The notes under the pieces were generated by a model. The model saw only the letters and a list, made by a program, of their open reading frames with translations. It was not told the origin of the DNA and searched no databases. Shown here piece by piece: positions 50,050-59,104 of a DNA stretch of 64,000 nucleotides. Source of the DNA: Microlunatus lacustris. GTDB taxonomy: Bacteria; Actinomycetota; Actinomycetes; Propionibacteriales; Propionibacteriaceae. Made by a program: the position numbers and the translations under genes. The DNA lies in assembly GCA_039527025.1 (NCBI GenBank), contig BAAAJN010000007.1, forward strand, positions 222,037-286,036, written 5' to 3'. Every line of letters starts with the position of its first letter. Positions within the stretch are counted from its first letter, which is position 1.

Positions 50050-50230
50050 CTGGTCGTCCTGCCTCTGCCGTCTCGGTGTGCTCGTGCCCGGCCGGCCCTG
50101 CCGGGCCGACCCTGCGGGGAGACCTCCGACGTCGTCGGCCGGTCCCCCGCGTCGCTGCCCCGACGCTACCGGCCGGTCAGCGGGAACCCGGCCAGGTCCT
50201 CCTCCGACACGCGGGTCCGCCGCCGTGGCG

Positions 50231-51487
50231 TCACTTCATGAAGTCGGGGATGTCCAGGTCGTCGTCGTCGGCGGGGCGAGCCGGTCGCGGGGCGGCCGGC
50301 TGCTGCTGCGGTGCGGACCGGAACACGGGGGCGCCGGCGCCGGGACCGGTCGGCGCGCCGCCGGTGGGCGCCGCCGGGGACGGGCTCGACGGGGCCGCCG
50401 GAGCGGTGGCAGGGGGCGCGGTGGCCCCGCCGTTCTGCGGTGCCCCACCGGCCGGGCCGCCTCCGGGGCGTCCCCCGCCCTGGGCACCCTGGCGCAGGTC
50501 GGCACTGCGGCTGATGCCCGGCTGGCGGCGCGGCGGCTGACCGCCCTCGAAGCCGGCGGCGATGACGGTGACCCGCACCTCGTCGCCGAGGGCGTCGTCG
50601 ATCACGGTGCCGAAGATGATGTTGGCGTCCTCGTGGGCCGCCGTCTGGATCAGGTTGGCCGCGGCCGAGACCTCGAACAGGCCCAGGTCGGAGCCGCCGG
50701 CGATGGAGAGAAGCACGCCGTGGGCGCCGTCGATGCTCGCCTCCAGCAGCGGGGAGGACACGGCCATCTCGGCCGCCGCGCGCGCCCGGTCCTCGCCGCG
50801 CGCCGAGCCGATGCCCATCAGGGCGGAGCCGGCGTTCGACATGACCGCTTTGACGTCGGCGAAGTCGAGGTTGATCAGACCTGGGGTGGTGATCAGGTCG
50901 GTGATGCCCGACACGCCCTGCATCAGCACCTGGTCGGCCTGCTTGAAGGCGTCGAGGATGGCGATCTGGTGGTCGATCATCTGCAGCAGCTTGTCGTTCG
51001 GGATGGTGATCAGGGTGTCCACCTCCTCCCGGAGGCTGGCGATGCCCTGGTCGGCCTGGGTCGCCCGCCGCTTGCCCTCGAACGAGAAGGGCCGGGTGAC
51101 CACACCGATGGTCAGCGCGCCCAGCGCCCGGGCGATGCGGGCGACGACCGGCGCCCCACCGGTCCCGGTCCCGCCTCCCTCGCCGGCGGTGACGAACACC
51201 ATGTCGGCGCCCTTGAGCGCGTCCTCGATGTCCTGGGCGTGGTCCTCGGCGGCCTGGCGTCCCTTGTCCGGGTCGGCGCCGGCGCCGAGACCGCGGGTCA
51301 GCTCCCGCCCGATGTCCAGCTTCACGTCGGCGTCGCTCATCAGCAGCGCCTGCGCGTCGGTGTTCACGGCGATGAACTCGACTCCCCGGAGCCCGGCCTC
51401 GATCATCCGGTTGACGGCGTTGACGCCACCGCCGCCGACCCCGACGACCTTGATGATGGCCAGGTAGTTCTGTGATGCAGAGACCAC
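50231..51487 (-). CDS. ftsZ: Cell division protein FtsZ
   Basis: Tubulin-like GTPase that forms the Z ring. The 418 residues have VVGVGGGGVNAVNRM, the tubulin signature AGEGGGTGTGGAP (~100), the T7 loop (NLDFADVKAVMS), a long Gly/Pro/Ala/Gln linker (~320-405) and the C-terminal conserved peptide DDLDIPDFMK that binds SepF. The GTG at 51487 gives MVSASQNYLAIIKVVG, which matches other actinobacterial starts; a longer frame adds 23 residues. Confidence 0.97.
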   Translation of the reverse strand: MVSASQNYLAIIKVVGVGGGGVNAVNRMIEAGLRGVEFIAVNTDAQALLMSDADVKLDIGRELTRGLGAGADPDKGRQAAEDHAQDIEDALKGADMVFVTAGEGGGTGTGGAPVVARIARALGALTIGVVTRPFSFEGKRRATQADQGIASLREEVDTLITIPNDKLLQMIDHQIAILDAFKQADQVLMQGVSGITDLITTPGLINLDFADVKAVMSNAGSALMGIGSARGEDRARAAAEMAVSSPLLEASIDGAHGVLLSIAGGSDLGLFEVSAAANLIQTAAHEDANIIFGTVIDDALGDEVRVTVIAAGFEGGQPPRRQPGISRSADLRQGAQGGGRPGGGPAGGAPQNGGATAPPATAPAAPSSPSPAAPTGGAPTGPGAGAPVFRSAPQQQPAAPRPARPADDDDLDIPDFMK

Positions 51488-51725
51488 GGGTATTCCGCCT
51501 CGACTTCCGTGCTGGTGAACATGGGGGCGCGCGGAGAAGTCTCGACCTTCAGTCAACGGGGAAGGGGCTCAGGGACGGACGGACCGGCGTGGCACGAGGC
51601 TATCCGAGACCGGCAGGCGGCTGTCCACCCGCGAAGGCCAGACACGCCCACCAGCAGCCAAAACGGCCCGAATGCTCGACCTGAGGTACACCTTCACCTC
51701 GGGTTGCGGTCAGGACCCGGTGCGG
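51488..51725 (-). promoter_or_regulatory. ftsZ upstream region (ftsQ-ftsZ gap)
   Basis: 238 bases without a gene. A possible -10 TAGCCT is near 51599-51604, a TTGACT near 51553-51558, and inverted repeats gaggt-gaaggtgt-acctc (near 51682-51699) and gaag-gtcgaga-cttc (near 51538-51552). Multiple ftsZ promoters here would fit Streptomyces precedent; none is certain. Confidence 0.4.
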
Positions 51726-52481
51726 TCACCGGACTGCTGGGGTGTGCGGGGCGGACACGTCGATCGCCCGCGTCGACTTCGTCCACAGCGCCTCGACGAC
51801 CTGGGCCTTGAGCGCCGACTCACCGGCGTCGCCCCAGCGGACGGTGGTCCCGGACTCGAGCTCGAGGACGATGTCGTCGGTCGCGGTGGCCCGGAGCTGC
51901 TCGACCCGGTCCCGGAGCTCGGTCGGCAGCGCGGCGGCCACGACGCCGAGGTCGGTGAGCAGCGGCACGGCGGTGGGATCGGCGGCGGTGGGCAGCACGC
52001 CGTCCGGTGCCTGCGCCCTGGTCTCGTAGGCCACGCCGCGGGCGTCGACGAGGACGAAGCCGCCCGGCTGGCGGATCGCCAGCAGCGGTTCGCGCTCGAC
52101 CACGGCCACCTCGACGGCGTGCGGCCAGCGGCGCTCGGCGGTGGCGGCGGCCACCTGCGGCAGCGAACCGGCCCGCCGGGCGATGGCGTCCAGGTCCAGC
52201 CGGGCCAGCGGCACCCCCAGCGGGACGGCGGCGGCGTCGCGCACCCGGCCCTCGGTCAGCTCCCGCTGACCGGTCACGGTGACCTCGCGGACCGCCAGCA
52301 CCGACGAGGCGGTGACCAGCCAGACCAGCACCCCGACGAGGACGACCACCGCGGCCGCCACGCCGGCCCGGACCAGGCGGCGGCGGGTCGACCGGCGGCG
52401 GTCCAGCTCACGGCGCAGGTCCGGACGCGGCTGCGGCGAGGCGGCGGGCCGGGGGCGGGTCCCGGTGGCGGTCGGGCTCAT
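51726..52481 (-). CDS. ftsQ: Cell division protein FtsQ
   Basis: Bitopic divisome protein. The 251 residues have a basic Pro-rich cytoplasmic part (~1-38), one transmembrane segment (~39-60), the POTRA domain (VLAVREVTVTGQRELTEG) and the beta domain (VVEREPLLAIRQPGGFVLVD). The ATG overlaps the murC stop as ATGA. Confidence 0.95.
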   Translation of the reverse strand: MSPTATGTRPRPAASPQPRPDLRRELDRRRSTRRRLVRAGVAAAVVVLVGVLVWLVTASSVLAVREVTVTGQRELTEGRVRDAAAVPLGVPLARLDLDAIARRAGSLPQVAAATAERRWPHAVEVAVVEREPLLAIRQPGGFVLVDARGVAYETRAQAPDGVLPTAADPTAVPLLTDLGVVAAALPTELRDRVEQLRATATDDIVLELESGTTVRWGDAGESALKAQVVEALWTKSTRAIDVSAPHTPAVR

Positions 52482-53926
52482 CGGCCTCCTCCTGCACGCT
52501 GCTCGAGCTCGGCGACGATCTTCGGGGCGACCTGGGTGACGTCCCCGCACCCGACGGTGATGACGAGGTCGCCAGGTCGGGCGATCCGGGCCACCGTCGG
52601 GGCCGCGGCGTCCCAGTCGGGCACGTAGGTGACGTGCGCGGTGCCCGGCCGGACGGCGTCGGCGACCAGGGCGCCGTCGACGCCCTCGATCGGGTCCTCG
52701 CGGTCGCCGCAGACGTCCATCACCACTGCCTCGTCGGCCAGCTCGAGGGCGGCGGCCAGCTCCGGCCAGAAGTCCCGGGTCCGGGTGTAGAGGTGGGGCT
52801 GGAAGCAGACGACGACCCGGCCGTCCTCGCCCACCCCGGTCCGGGCCGCGACCAGGGTGTGGTGCACCTCGGTCGGGTGGTGGGCGTAGTCGTCGTAGAC
52901 CCGGACGCCGTCCACGGTGCCGACCAGCTGGAAACGCCGGTTCGTGCCCGCGTACCCGCCGAGCTCGGTCCGGACCTGCGCCTCCGCCACGCCGAGCCCG
53001 GTCGCCACGGCGTAGGTGGCGGCGGCGTTGAGCACGTTGTAGTGGCCGGGCACGGCGAGGGCGACCGGACCGCCCACGCCGTCCCGGTGCAGCGTGAACT
53101 CCGAGCCGGTGCCGGCGAACGAGGTGCCGCCGATCCGCACGTCGGCGCCGGGGGCGACCCCGAAGGTGACCACCTGGAGCCCCGCGGGCGCCCGCCCGTC
53201 GGCCTGGGCCCGGCGGACCCGCTCGGTCAGGGCGACCGCGCCCGGGTCGTCAGCGCTGACCACGAGCAGCCGGAGGGCCGTTCCGGTGGCGAACCGCAGG
53301 AAGCCGTCGGCGTAGCGCTCGGCGGTCCCCCAGTTGCTGAGGTGGTCAGGGTCGACGTTGGTGACCACGGCCACCTCGGCCGGGTACTGCAGGAAGGAGC
53401 CGTCGCTCTCGTCGGCCTCGACGACCACCACGTCCCCACCGCCGAGGTGCCCGCCGGTCTTGGTGCCGGTGAGGGCGCCGCCGATGACGAAGGAGGGGTC
53501 GAGCCCGCAGCCGGTCAGGACGTGGGCCAGCATCGCGGTCGTCGTGGTCTTGCCGTGCGTCCCCGCCACGGCGACCCCGCGCCGGCCGAGCATCAGCGAG
53601 CCCAGCGCGGCGCTGCGGTGCAGCACCCGCAGGCCTCGGCGGTGGGCCTCGGCCAGCTCCGGGTTCTCGGGCCGGATGGCCGAGGAGGCGACGACGGTCC
53701 GTGCGTTCCCCAGCTGCTCGGCCGCGTGACCCACGTGCACCCTGGCCCCGGCCGATTCCAGGGAGCGCAGGTAGGCCGAGTCGTTGCGGTCGCTGCCGCT
53801 GACCTCGACGCCCAGCTGCACCATCATCGAGGCGATGCCGTTCATGCCCGAGCCGCCGATGGCGATGAAGTGCACCGGGCCCAGCTCTCGGGCCGGCACC
53901 AGCTCGACCGGTTCCACCAGCGCCAT
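52478..53926 (-). CDS. murC: UDP-N-acetylmuramate-L-alanine ligase
   Basis: First amino-acid ligase of peptidoglycan precursor synthesis. The 482 residues have HFIAIGGSGMNGIA at the start, ATP loop GTHGKTTTTAM (~118-128), VEADESDGSFL, and YDDYAHHPTEV near residue 355. The ATG at 53926 overlaps the murG stop as ATGA; a longer frame lies inside murG. Confidence 0.97.
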   Translation of the reverse strand: MALVEPVELVPARELGPVHFIAIGGSGMNGIASMMVQLGVEVSGSDRNDSAYLRSLESAGARVHVGHAAEQLGNARTVVASSAIRPENPELAEAHRRGLRVLHRSAALGSLMLGRRGVAVAGTHGKTTTTAMLAHVLTGCGLDPSFVIGGALTGTKTGGHLGGGDVVVVEADESDGSFLQYPAEVAVVTNVDPDHLSNWGTAERYADGFLRFATGTALRLLVVSADDPGAVALTERVRRAQADGRAPAGLQVVTFGVAPGADVRIGGTSFAGTGSEFTLHRDGVGGPVALAVPGHYNVLNAAATYAVATGLGVAEAQVRTELGGYAGTNRRFQLVGTVDGVRVYDDYAHHPTEVHHTLVAARTGVGEDGRVVVCFQPHLYTRTRDFWPELAAALELADEAVVMDVCGDREDPIEGVDGALVADAVRPGTAHVTYVPDWDAAAPTVARIARPGDLVITVGCGDVTQVAPKIVAELEQRAGGGR

Positions 53927-55029
53927 CAGACCGCCACCTCCAGGGTTCTCCGCGCCAGCTCCGACGCGGCGTCCACCCGGGCAACGCCGCGGAGGGCGTC
54001 GGTCATCCCGGCCAGCCGGGCGGCGTCGGCCAGCAGGTCCGGCACCGTGGCGGCGACCCACCCCGGGGTGCACTCGGCGTCCGGCAGCAGCAGCCCGCCG
54101 CCCGCCTCGACCACCAGGGCGGCGTTGCGGGCCTGCTCCCCGTTGCCGTGCGGGTAGGGGACGAAGACCGCGGGAAGCCCGACGGCGGCCGTCTCCAGCA
54201 CCGTGCTGGCGCCGCAGCGGCCGAGCATCAGGTCGGCCGCGGCGTAGGCGTCCTCCATGGCGTCCACGTAGGCGACCGGGTGGTAGCCGGCACCGGTGAC
54301 CAGGTCGACCGACGGGACGGTCTCCTCGGTCAGGTTGCGGGGGCCGAGCACGTGCAGCACCTGGATGCCGGCGGCCAGCAGGGTGTCCCGGGCGCCCAGG
54401 ACGGCTCGGTTGATGCTGGCCGCGCCCTGGGAGCCCCCGCTGACCAGCAGCGTCGTCCGCTCCGGGTCGAGCCCGGCGCGGCTCCGCGCCCCGGCCCGCG
54501 CGGTGGCCCGGTCCAGCTCGGTGATCCCGCGCCGCAGCGGCAGGCCCAGGTACCGGGCGTGCGGCAGCGGGGTGCCCGGGAAGGAGGTGTAGACGTGCCG
54601 GGTCAGCCGGGCGGCCAGCTTGTTGGCCAGCCCCGGCAGGGCGTTCTGCTCGTGCAGCACGATCGGCAGCCCGAGCCGACGGGCGGCCAGGTAGACCGGG
54701 GTGGAGACGTAGCCGCCGAAGCCCAGCACCACGTCGGCCTCCACCCGGCGGAGCAGGGCGACCGAGGCGGCCACCGCCCGGCCCAGCCGGACGCCGACCA
54801 GCGCCTGGTCGAGGCCGGGTCTGCGGGGCAGCGGGACCGGCGGGATCAGCTCGAGGGTCAGCCCCGCGGCGGGGACGACGGTGTTCTCCAGGCCGCGGGC
54901 CGTGCCGACCGCGGTGACCCGGACGTCGGGCCGCAGCCGCTGCAGCTCGACCGCGGTGGCGATCAGCGGGGACGTGTGGCCGGCGGTGCCCCCGCCGGCG
55001 AGGACCACCGACGGCGCCGCGGCGCTCAC
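53926..55029 (-). CDS. murG: Lipid II synthase MurG
   Basis: Adds GlcNAc to lipid I at the inner face of the membrane. The 367 residues have the N-terminal glycine loop LAGGGTAGHTSPLIA (~10-24), FGGYVS, HEQNALPGLANK (~125-136), VSGGSQGA and GRCGASTVLE, all MurG marks. The GTG start overlaps the ftsW stop as GTGA. Confidence 0.97.
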   Translation of the reverse strand: MSAAAPSVVLAGGGTAGHTSPLIATAVELQRLRPDVRVTAVGTARGLENTVVPAAGLTLELIPPVPLPRRPGLDQALVGVRLGRAVAASVALLRRVEADVVLGFGGYVSTPVYLAARRLGLPIVLHEQNALPGLANKLAARLTRHVYTSFPGTPLPHARYLGLPLRRGITELDRATARAGARSRAGLDPERTTLLVSGGSQGAASINRAVLGARDTLLAAGIQVLHVLGPRNLTEETVPSVDLVTGAGYHPVAYVDAMEDAYAAADLMLGRCGASTVLETAAVGLPAVFVPYPHGNGEQARNAALVVEAGGGLLLPDAECTPGWVAATVPDLLADAARLAGMTDALRGVARVDAASELARRTLEVAV

Positions 55030-56348
55030 CGGGGGCCCCGGGAGCCGACGACGGTGCTCACCCGCGGGCGGTGCCGGTCGGGACGGTGGGCCAGCAGGGC
55101 GCGGGCCTCCGGTTCCCGCCGGGCGCAGGCCAGCAGCACCCCGACGGCGAGCAGGTTGGCCAGCAGGGCCGAGCCGCCGTAGGACACCAGGGGCAGCGGG
55201 ACGCCGGCGATCGGGATGAGCCGCAGCACGACGGCCAGGTTGATCAGCGCCTGGATCATGAACCAGGCGGTCACCCCGCCGGCGGCGTAGCGGGCGAAGG
55301 GCTCGTCGGAGCGGGTGGCGATGCGGACCCCGGCGTAGCCGAGGACGAGGAACAGCCCGAGCACGACGAGGCTGCCGAACAGCCCGAACTCCTCACCGAG
55401 CACGGCGAAGATGAAGTCGGTGTGCGCCTCGGGCAGGCTCCCCCACTTCTGCCGGCTGGCGCCCAGCCCCACGCCCCACCAGCCGCCGGAGGCGATCGCG
55501 TACATGCCGGCCTGGGACTGGTCGTTGGCGCCGTTGAGGTCGGCGGTCGGGTCCAGGAAGGCCGCCAGCCGGCGCATCCGGTTCGGGCTGGAGGCGAACA
55601 GGGCGACCACCCCGAGGGCCCCGACACCGGCCAGCGCGCCGAGCACCCGCAGCGGAGCGCCGACGATCCAGAGCACCCCGGCCACGATCCCGGCCATCAC
55701 CACCGCGGTACCGGCGTCACCCTGGAAGACCACGAGCAGGATCAGCAGCCCGCTGACCGGCAGGTAGGGCACCAGCAGGTGCTTGGGCTGGTCGAGCAGC
55801 CGCTGCTTGCGCGCGAGCACGTCGGCGCCCCAGACGATCATGGCCAGCTTGGCGAACTCGGCGGGCTGGATGGAGAAGGTCTCCGACCCCAGGTACAACC
55901 AGTTCTTGTTCCCCCCGCGCTCGATCCCCAGCGGGGTGTAGGTCAGGGTGAGCAGCACGGCGGCGAGGCCGACGGCGAACCAGCTGAGGGCGCGCAAGGT
56001 GGGGAACGGCATCTTCATCAGCACCAGCGCGCCGACCACGCCGACGGCCAGGAAGAGCGCCTGCCGCTTGACGTAGAAGTAGGAGTCGTCGACGTTCAGG
56101 TAGGCGCTGACGCTGGAGGCGGACAGCACCATCATCATCCCCACCACGAGCAGCAGCGAGACCGAGGCGAGGACCAGGTGGTAGCTGGTCAGCGGGCGGT
56201 CCAGCGCGGAGCGGAGCCAGCCGAGCGTCTCCTCGACCGCCCCGCTGCGGGGGCCGGCGGCGAGCCGGTCACGCTTGGCCGCGCTGCGGTCCGTCACGGA
56301 CGGGCGGGAGGCTGGAGCACCACCCCGCGGAGGAATCGTCGTCGCCAC
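55026..56348 (-). CDS. ftsW: Division-specific SEDS glycosyltransferase FtsW
   Basis: Lipid II polymerase of the divisome. The 440 residues have a basic N-terminal tail (~1-55), ten hydrophobic segments and the SEDS marks FSIQPAEFAKLAMIVW, FQGDAGTAVV, EAHTDFIFAVLGEEFG and PLVSYGGSALLANL. It works with FtsI encoded five genes upstream. The start is 23 bases after the murD stop. Confidence 0.96.
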   Translation of the reverse strand: MATTIPPRGGAPASRPSVTDRSAAKRDRLAAGPRSGAVEETLGWLRSALDRPLTSYHLVLASVSLLLVVGMMMVLSASSVSAYLNVDDSYFYVKRQALFLAVGVVGALVLMKMPFPTLRALSWFAVGLAAVLLTLTYTPLGIERGGNKNWLYLGSETFSIQPAEFAKLAMIVWGADVLARKQRLLDQPKHLLVPYLPVSGLLILLVVFQGDAGTAVVMAGIVAGVLWIVGAPLRVLGALAGVGALGVVALFASSPNRMRRLAAFLDPTADLNGANDQSQAGMYAIASGGWWGVGLGASRQKWGSLPEAHTDFIFAVLGEEFGLFGSLVVLGLFLVLGYAGVRIATRSDEPFARYAAGGVTAWFMIQALINLAVVLRLIPIAGVPLPLVSYGGSALLANLLAVGVLLACARREPEARALLAHRPDRHRPRVSTVVGSRGPR

Positions 56349-56371
56349 GCCTGCTGCTCCTTCGTGCTCGC

Positions 56372-57871
56372 CTACGCCGTGCCACCCGTCCCGCCAGAGC
56401 CGGGGTGCAGGTCCCGGATGACCCGGACGAACGCGTGCCCGCGCGCGGCGTAGTCGGTGTACATGTCCTTGCTGGCGCAGCCCGGGGCCAGCAGCACCGT
56501 GTCACCGGGCTGGGCCGTCGAGGCAGCCGCCGCGACGGCCTGCACCATGGCACCAGTGTCGGTGGCCTCGATCACCCGGACGGGGACATCGGGCGCGTGT
56601 CGAGCCAGCGCCCCGGCGATCACCTCGCGGTCGACGCCGAGCAGGACGACCGCCCGCAGCCGACCCGCGTGCGTGGTCACCAGGTCGTCGAAGCTGGTGC
56701 CCTTGGCCTGGCCGCCGGCGATCCAGACCACCTTCCCCGCCGGGTCGTCCGGGGTGGTCGAGCCGAAGGCCCGCAGCGCCGCGTCGGCGGCGTGCGGGTT
56801 GGTGGCCTTGGAGTCGTCGACCCAGCGGACGCCGTCGCGCTCGGTGACGGTCTGGATCTTGTGCGAGCCCAGGGTCACGCTGCGCAGCCCGTCGCGGACG
56901 GCCAGCGGCAGCACCCCGAAGGAGCGGGCCAGCGCCGCGGCGGCGAGAGCGTTGGCCACGTTGTGCGGCGCCAGCGGGACGACGTCGGACAGCTTGGCCA
57001 GCTCCAGGGCGGAGTCGCGGCGCTGCTCGATGAAGGCGCGGTCGACCAGCAGGTCGTCGACCACGCCGAGCATCGACGGCGCGGGCGTGCCCAGGGTGAA
57101 GCCGATGGCCCGGGCCCCCTCGACCACCTCGGCCTCCTCGACCATCCGCTCGGTGGCCGGGTCCTGCACGTTGTAGACACAGCTGGTCGAGACGCGCGCG
57201 TAGATCGAGGCCTTGGCCGCGGCGTAGGCGGCGAAGGAGCCGTGCCACTCCAGGTGGTCCGGCTGCAGGTTGAGCACGGCGGCCGAGTGCAGGGCCAGGG
57301 AGTTCGACCAGTGCAGCTGGTGGCTGGACAGCTCGACAGCCAGCACGTCGTACGGCTCGGGGTCGAGGACGATCTCCATGATCGGCCGGCCGATGTTGCC
57401 GACGGCCGCTGTGCGCAGCCCGGAGGCGGCGAGCATCGACTCCAGCATCTGGGTGGTCGTGGTCTTCCCGTTCGTGCCGGTCACCCCCAACCAGGGGATG
57501 ACCTTGGCCGGCCGGCTCAGCCGCCAGGCCAGCTCCACCTCGCTCCAGATCGGCACCGCGCGGGCCGCGGCGGCGACCAGCAGCGGGTTGCCCGGCGCCC
57601 AACCAGTGGTGATCACCAGGTCGGCGTCCTCCGGCAGCACCGCGGTCGACCCCGGCCCCAACCGGACGGTGCCCCCGAGCACCTCCAGCAGCGCCCCCTT
57701 GTCGGCGTTCACCTCGTTCTCGAGGTCGTCGAGCACGGTCACCCGGGCGCCGAACTGCAGCAGCCCGTCGGCCGCGGCGAACCCGGACACCCCGATCCCG
57801 GCGACGACGACGTGCGCCTGCTCCCAGGGCGACGCCCCGTCAGCAGCAGCGAGCCATTCTGGGCGTGTCAC
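56372..57871 (-). CDS. murD: UDP-N-acetylmuramoylalanine-D-glutamate ligase
   Basis: Adds D-glutamate to UDP-MurNAc-Ala. The 499 residues have VVVAGIGVSGFAAADGL (~21-37), ATP loop GVTGTNGKTTTTQML (~135), ELSSHQLHW, NLQPDHLEWHGSFAAY and the C-terminal LLAPGCASKDMYTDY. The GTG start follows caggaagg. It is 144 bases from mraY, the largest gap inside the mur cluster, filled by a nested inverted repeat. Confidence 0.97.
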   Translation of the reverse strand: MTRPEWLAAADGASPWEQAHVVVAGIGVSGFAAADGLLQFGARVTVLDDLENEVNADKGALLEVLGGTVRLGPGSTAVLPEDADLVITTGWAPGNPLLVAAAARAVPIWSEVELAWRLSRPAKVIPWLGVTGTNGKTTTTQMLESMLAASGLRTAAVGNIGRPIMEIVLDPEPYDVLAVELSSHQLHWSNSLALHSAAVLNLQPDHLEWHGSFAAYAAAKASIYARVSTSCVYNVQDPATERMVEEAEVVEGARAIGFTLGTPAPSMLGVVDDLLVDRAFIEQRRDSALELAKLSDVVPLAPHNVANALAAAALARSFGVLPLAVRDGLRSVTLGSHKIQTVTERDGVRWVDDSKATNPHAADAALRAFGSTTPDDPAGKVVWIAGGQAKGTSFDDLVTTHAGRLRAVVLLGVDREVIAGALARHAPDVPVRVIEATDTGAMVQAVAAAASTAQPGDTVLLAPGCASKDMYTDYAARGHAFVRVIRDLHPGSGGTGGTA

Positions 57872-57894
57872 GTTGGCACCTTCCTGAGGGGCAC

Positions 57895-58006
57895 GGTCCG
57901 GCGCGCCGCCGGAGTGAGGAACGAGGAGCGGGACACGCGTCTCCGTCCCGCGACGAGCGACGAAGCCGGCGGATCAGAGCGCCGGACCACGTCGGAGCGG
58001 AGCGAG
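57895..58006 (-). repeat. Three-tier nested inverted repeat, copy B (mraY-murD gap)
   Basis: Outer arms ggtccggcgc (57895-57904) / gcgccggacc (57979-57988), middle ccgccgg (57906-57912) / ccggcgg (57966-57972), inner gcgggac (57928-57934) / gtcccgc (57945-57951). Internal loops agtgaggaacgagga and gacgagcgacgaag are purine-rich. The flank gagcggagcgag (57995-58006) is identical to that of copy A, and the apical loops of both start with acgc. Stem sequences differ while pairing is kept. Confidence 0.85.
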
Positions 58007-58015
58007 GACAGAAGA

Positions 58016-59104
58016 CTAGGTGCCGGCTACCCATTCCGCGTAGAAGATGCCCAGCCCGGCGGAGACGAAGAGCCCGGCGATGATCCAGAAGCGCATGACG
58101 ATGGTCACCTGCGCCCAGTTGAGCAGCTCGAAGTGGTGGTGGAACGGGGTCATCTTGAACAGCCGCCGCGGGGTGCCGTACATCCGCCGGGTGAGCTTGA
58201 AGTAGCTGGTCTGCAGGATGACCGAGCCGACCTCGATGACCAGCAGGCCGCCGATGATCAGCAGCAGCAGCTCGGTGCGGGTGAAGATGGCCATGCCGGC
58301 CAGCGCGCCGCCCAGCGACAGCGAGCCGGTGTCGCCCATGAAGATCTTGGCGGGCTCGGCGTTCCACCACAGGAAGCCGAAGCAGGCGCCGGCGAGGGCG
58401 ATGGCCACCACGGCGAGGTCGTAGGGGTCGCGCACCTCGTAGCACTTCGGGCCGGCCGAGGCGGTGTAGGCGCAGGACTGGTTGTACTGCCAGATGTTGA
58501 TCAGCGCGTAGGCGCCGAAGATCATCACGCAGGTGCCGGCGGCCAGGCCGTCCAGCCCGTCGGTCAGGTTGACACCGTTGCTGGCCGCGGCGATGAGCAG
58601 CATCACCCACAGCACGACCAGGACCACCGGCAGCCCGTCGAGCCAGGCGATGTCGCGGAGGAAGGAGATGGCGTTGGAGGCCGGGGTCACGCCGCGCTCG
58701 TCAGGGAACTGCAGCGCCAGCAGGGCGAAGATGATCGCGACGATCGACTGGCCGGCGATCTTGGCTCCGCTGCGCAGACCGAGCGAGCGCTGCTTGCTGA
58801 TCTTGATGTAGTCGTCGAGGAAGCCGACGACCCCCAGCCCGGTGAACAGGAACAGCACCAGCAGGGCCGAGGCGGACGGCAGCGTCCAGGTCAGCAGGTG
58901 GGCCCCGAAGTAGGCGACCAGGACGGCGGCGATGATCACCAGACCCCCCATGGTCGGGGTGCCGCGCTTGACGTGGTGCGTGGTCGGGCCGTCATCGCGG
59001 ATCAGCTGGCCGTAGCCCTTCTTCACCAGCAGCGTGATGGCGAGCCGGGTGCCCAGCAGGGTGCCGAGCAGGGCGAGCGAGCCCGCGAAAACGATGGTCT
59101 TCAC
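58016..59104 (-). CDS. mraY: Phospho-N-acetylmuramoyl-pentapeptide transferase
   Basis: Makes lipid I from UDP-MurNAc-pentapeptide and undecaprenyl phosphate. The 362 residues have ten hydrophobic segments, HHVKRGTPTMGG (~43-54), FLDDYIKI (~115-122), NLTDGLDGLA and the HHHFE motif (MTPFHHHFELL) near the end. The GTG start overlaps the murF stop as GTGA. The stop is directly followed by the flank of nested repeat copy B. Confidence 0.98.
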   Translation of the reverse strand: MKTIVFAGSLALLGTLLGTRLAITLLVKKGYGQLIRDDGPTTHHVKRGTPTMGGLVIIAAVLVAYFGAHLLTWTLPSASALLVLFLFTGLGVVGFLDDYIKISKQRSLGLRSGAKIAGQSIVAIIFALLALQFPDERGVTPASNAISFLRDIAWLDGLPVVLVVLWVMLLIAAASNGVNLTDGLDGLAAGTCVMIFGAYALINIWQYNQSCAYTASAGPKCYEVRDPYDLAVVAIALAGACFGFLWWNAEPAKIFMGDTGSLSLGGALAGMAIFTRTELLLLIIGGLLVIEVGSVILQTSYFKLTRRMYGTPRRLFKMTPFHHHFELLNWAQVTIVMRFWIIAGLFVSAGLGIFYAEWVAGT

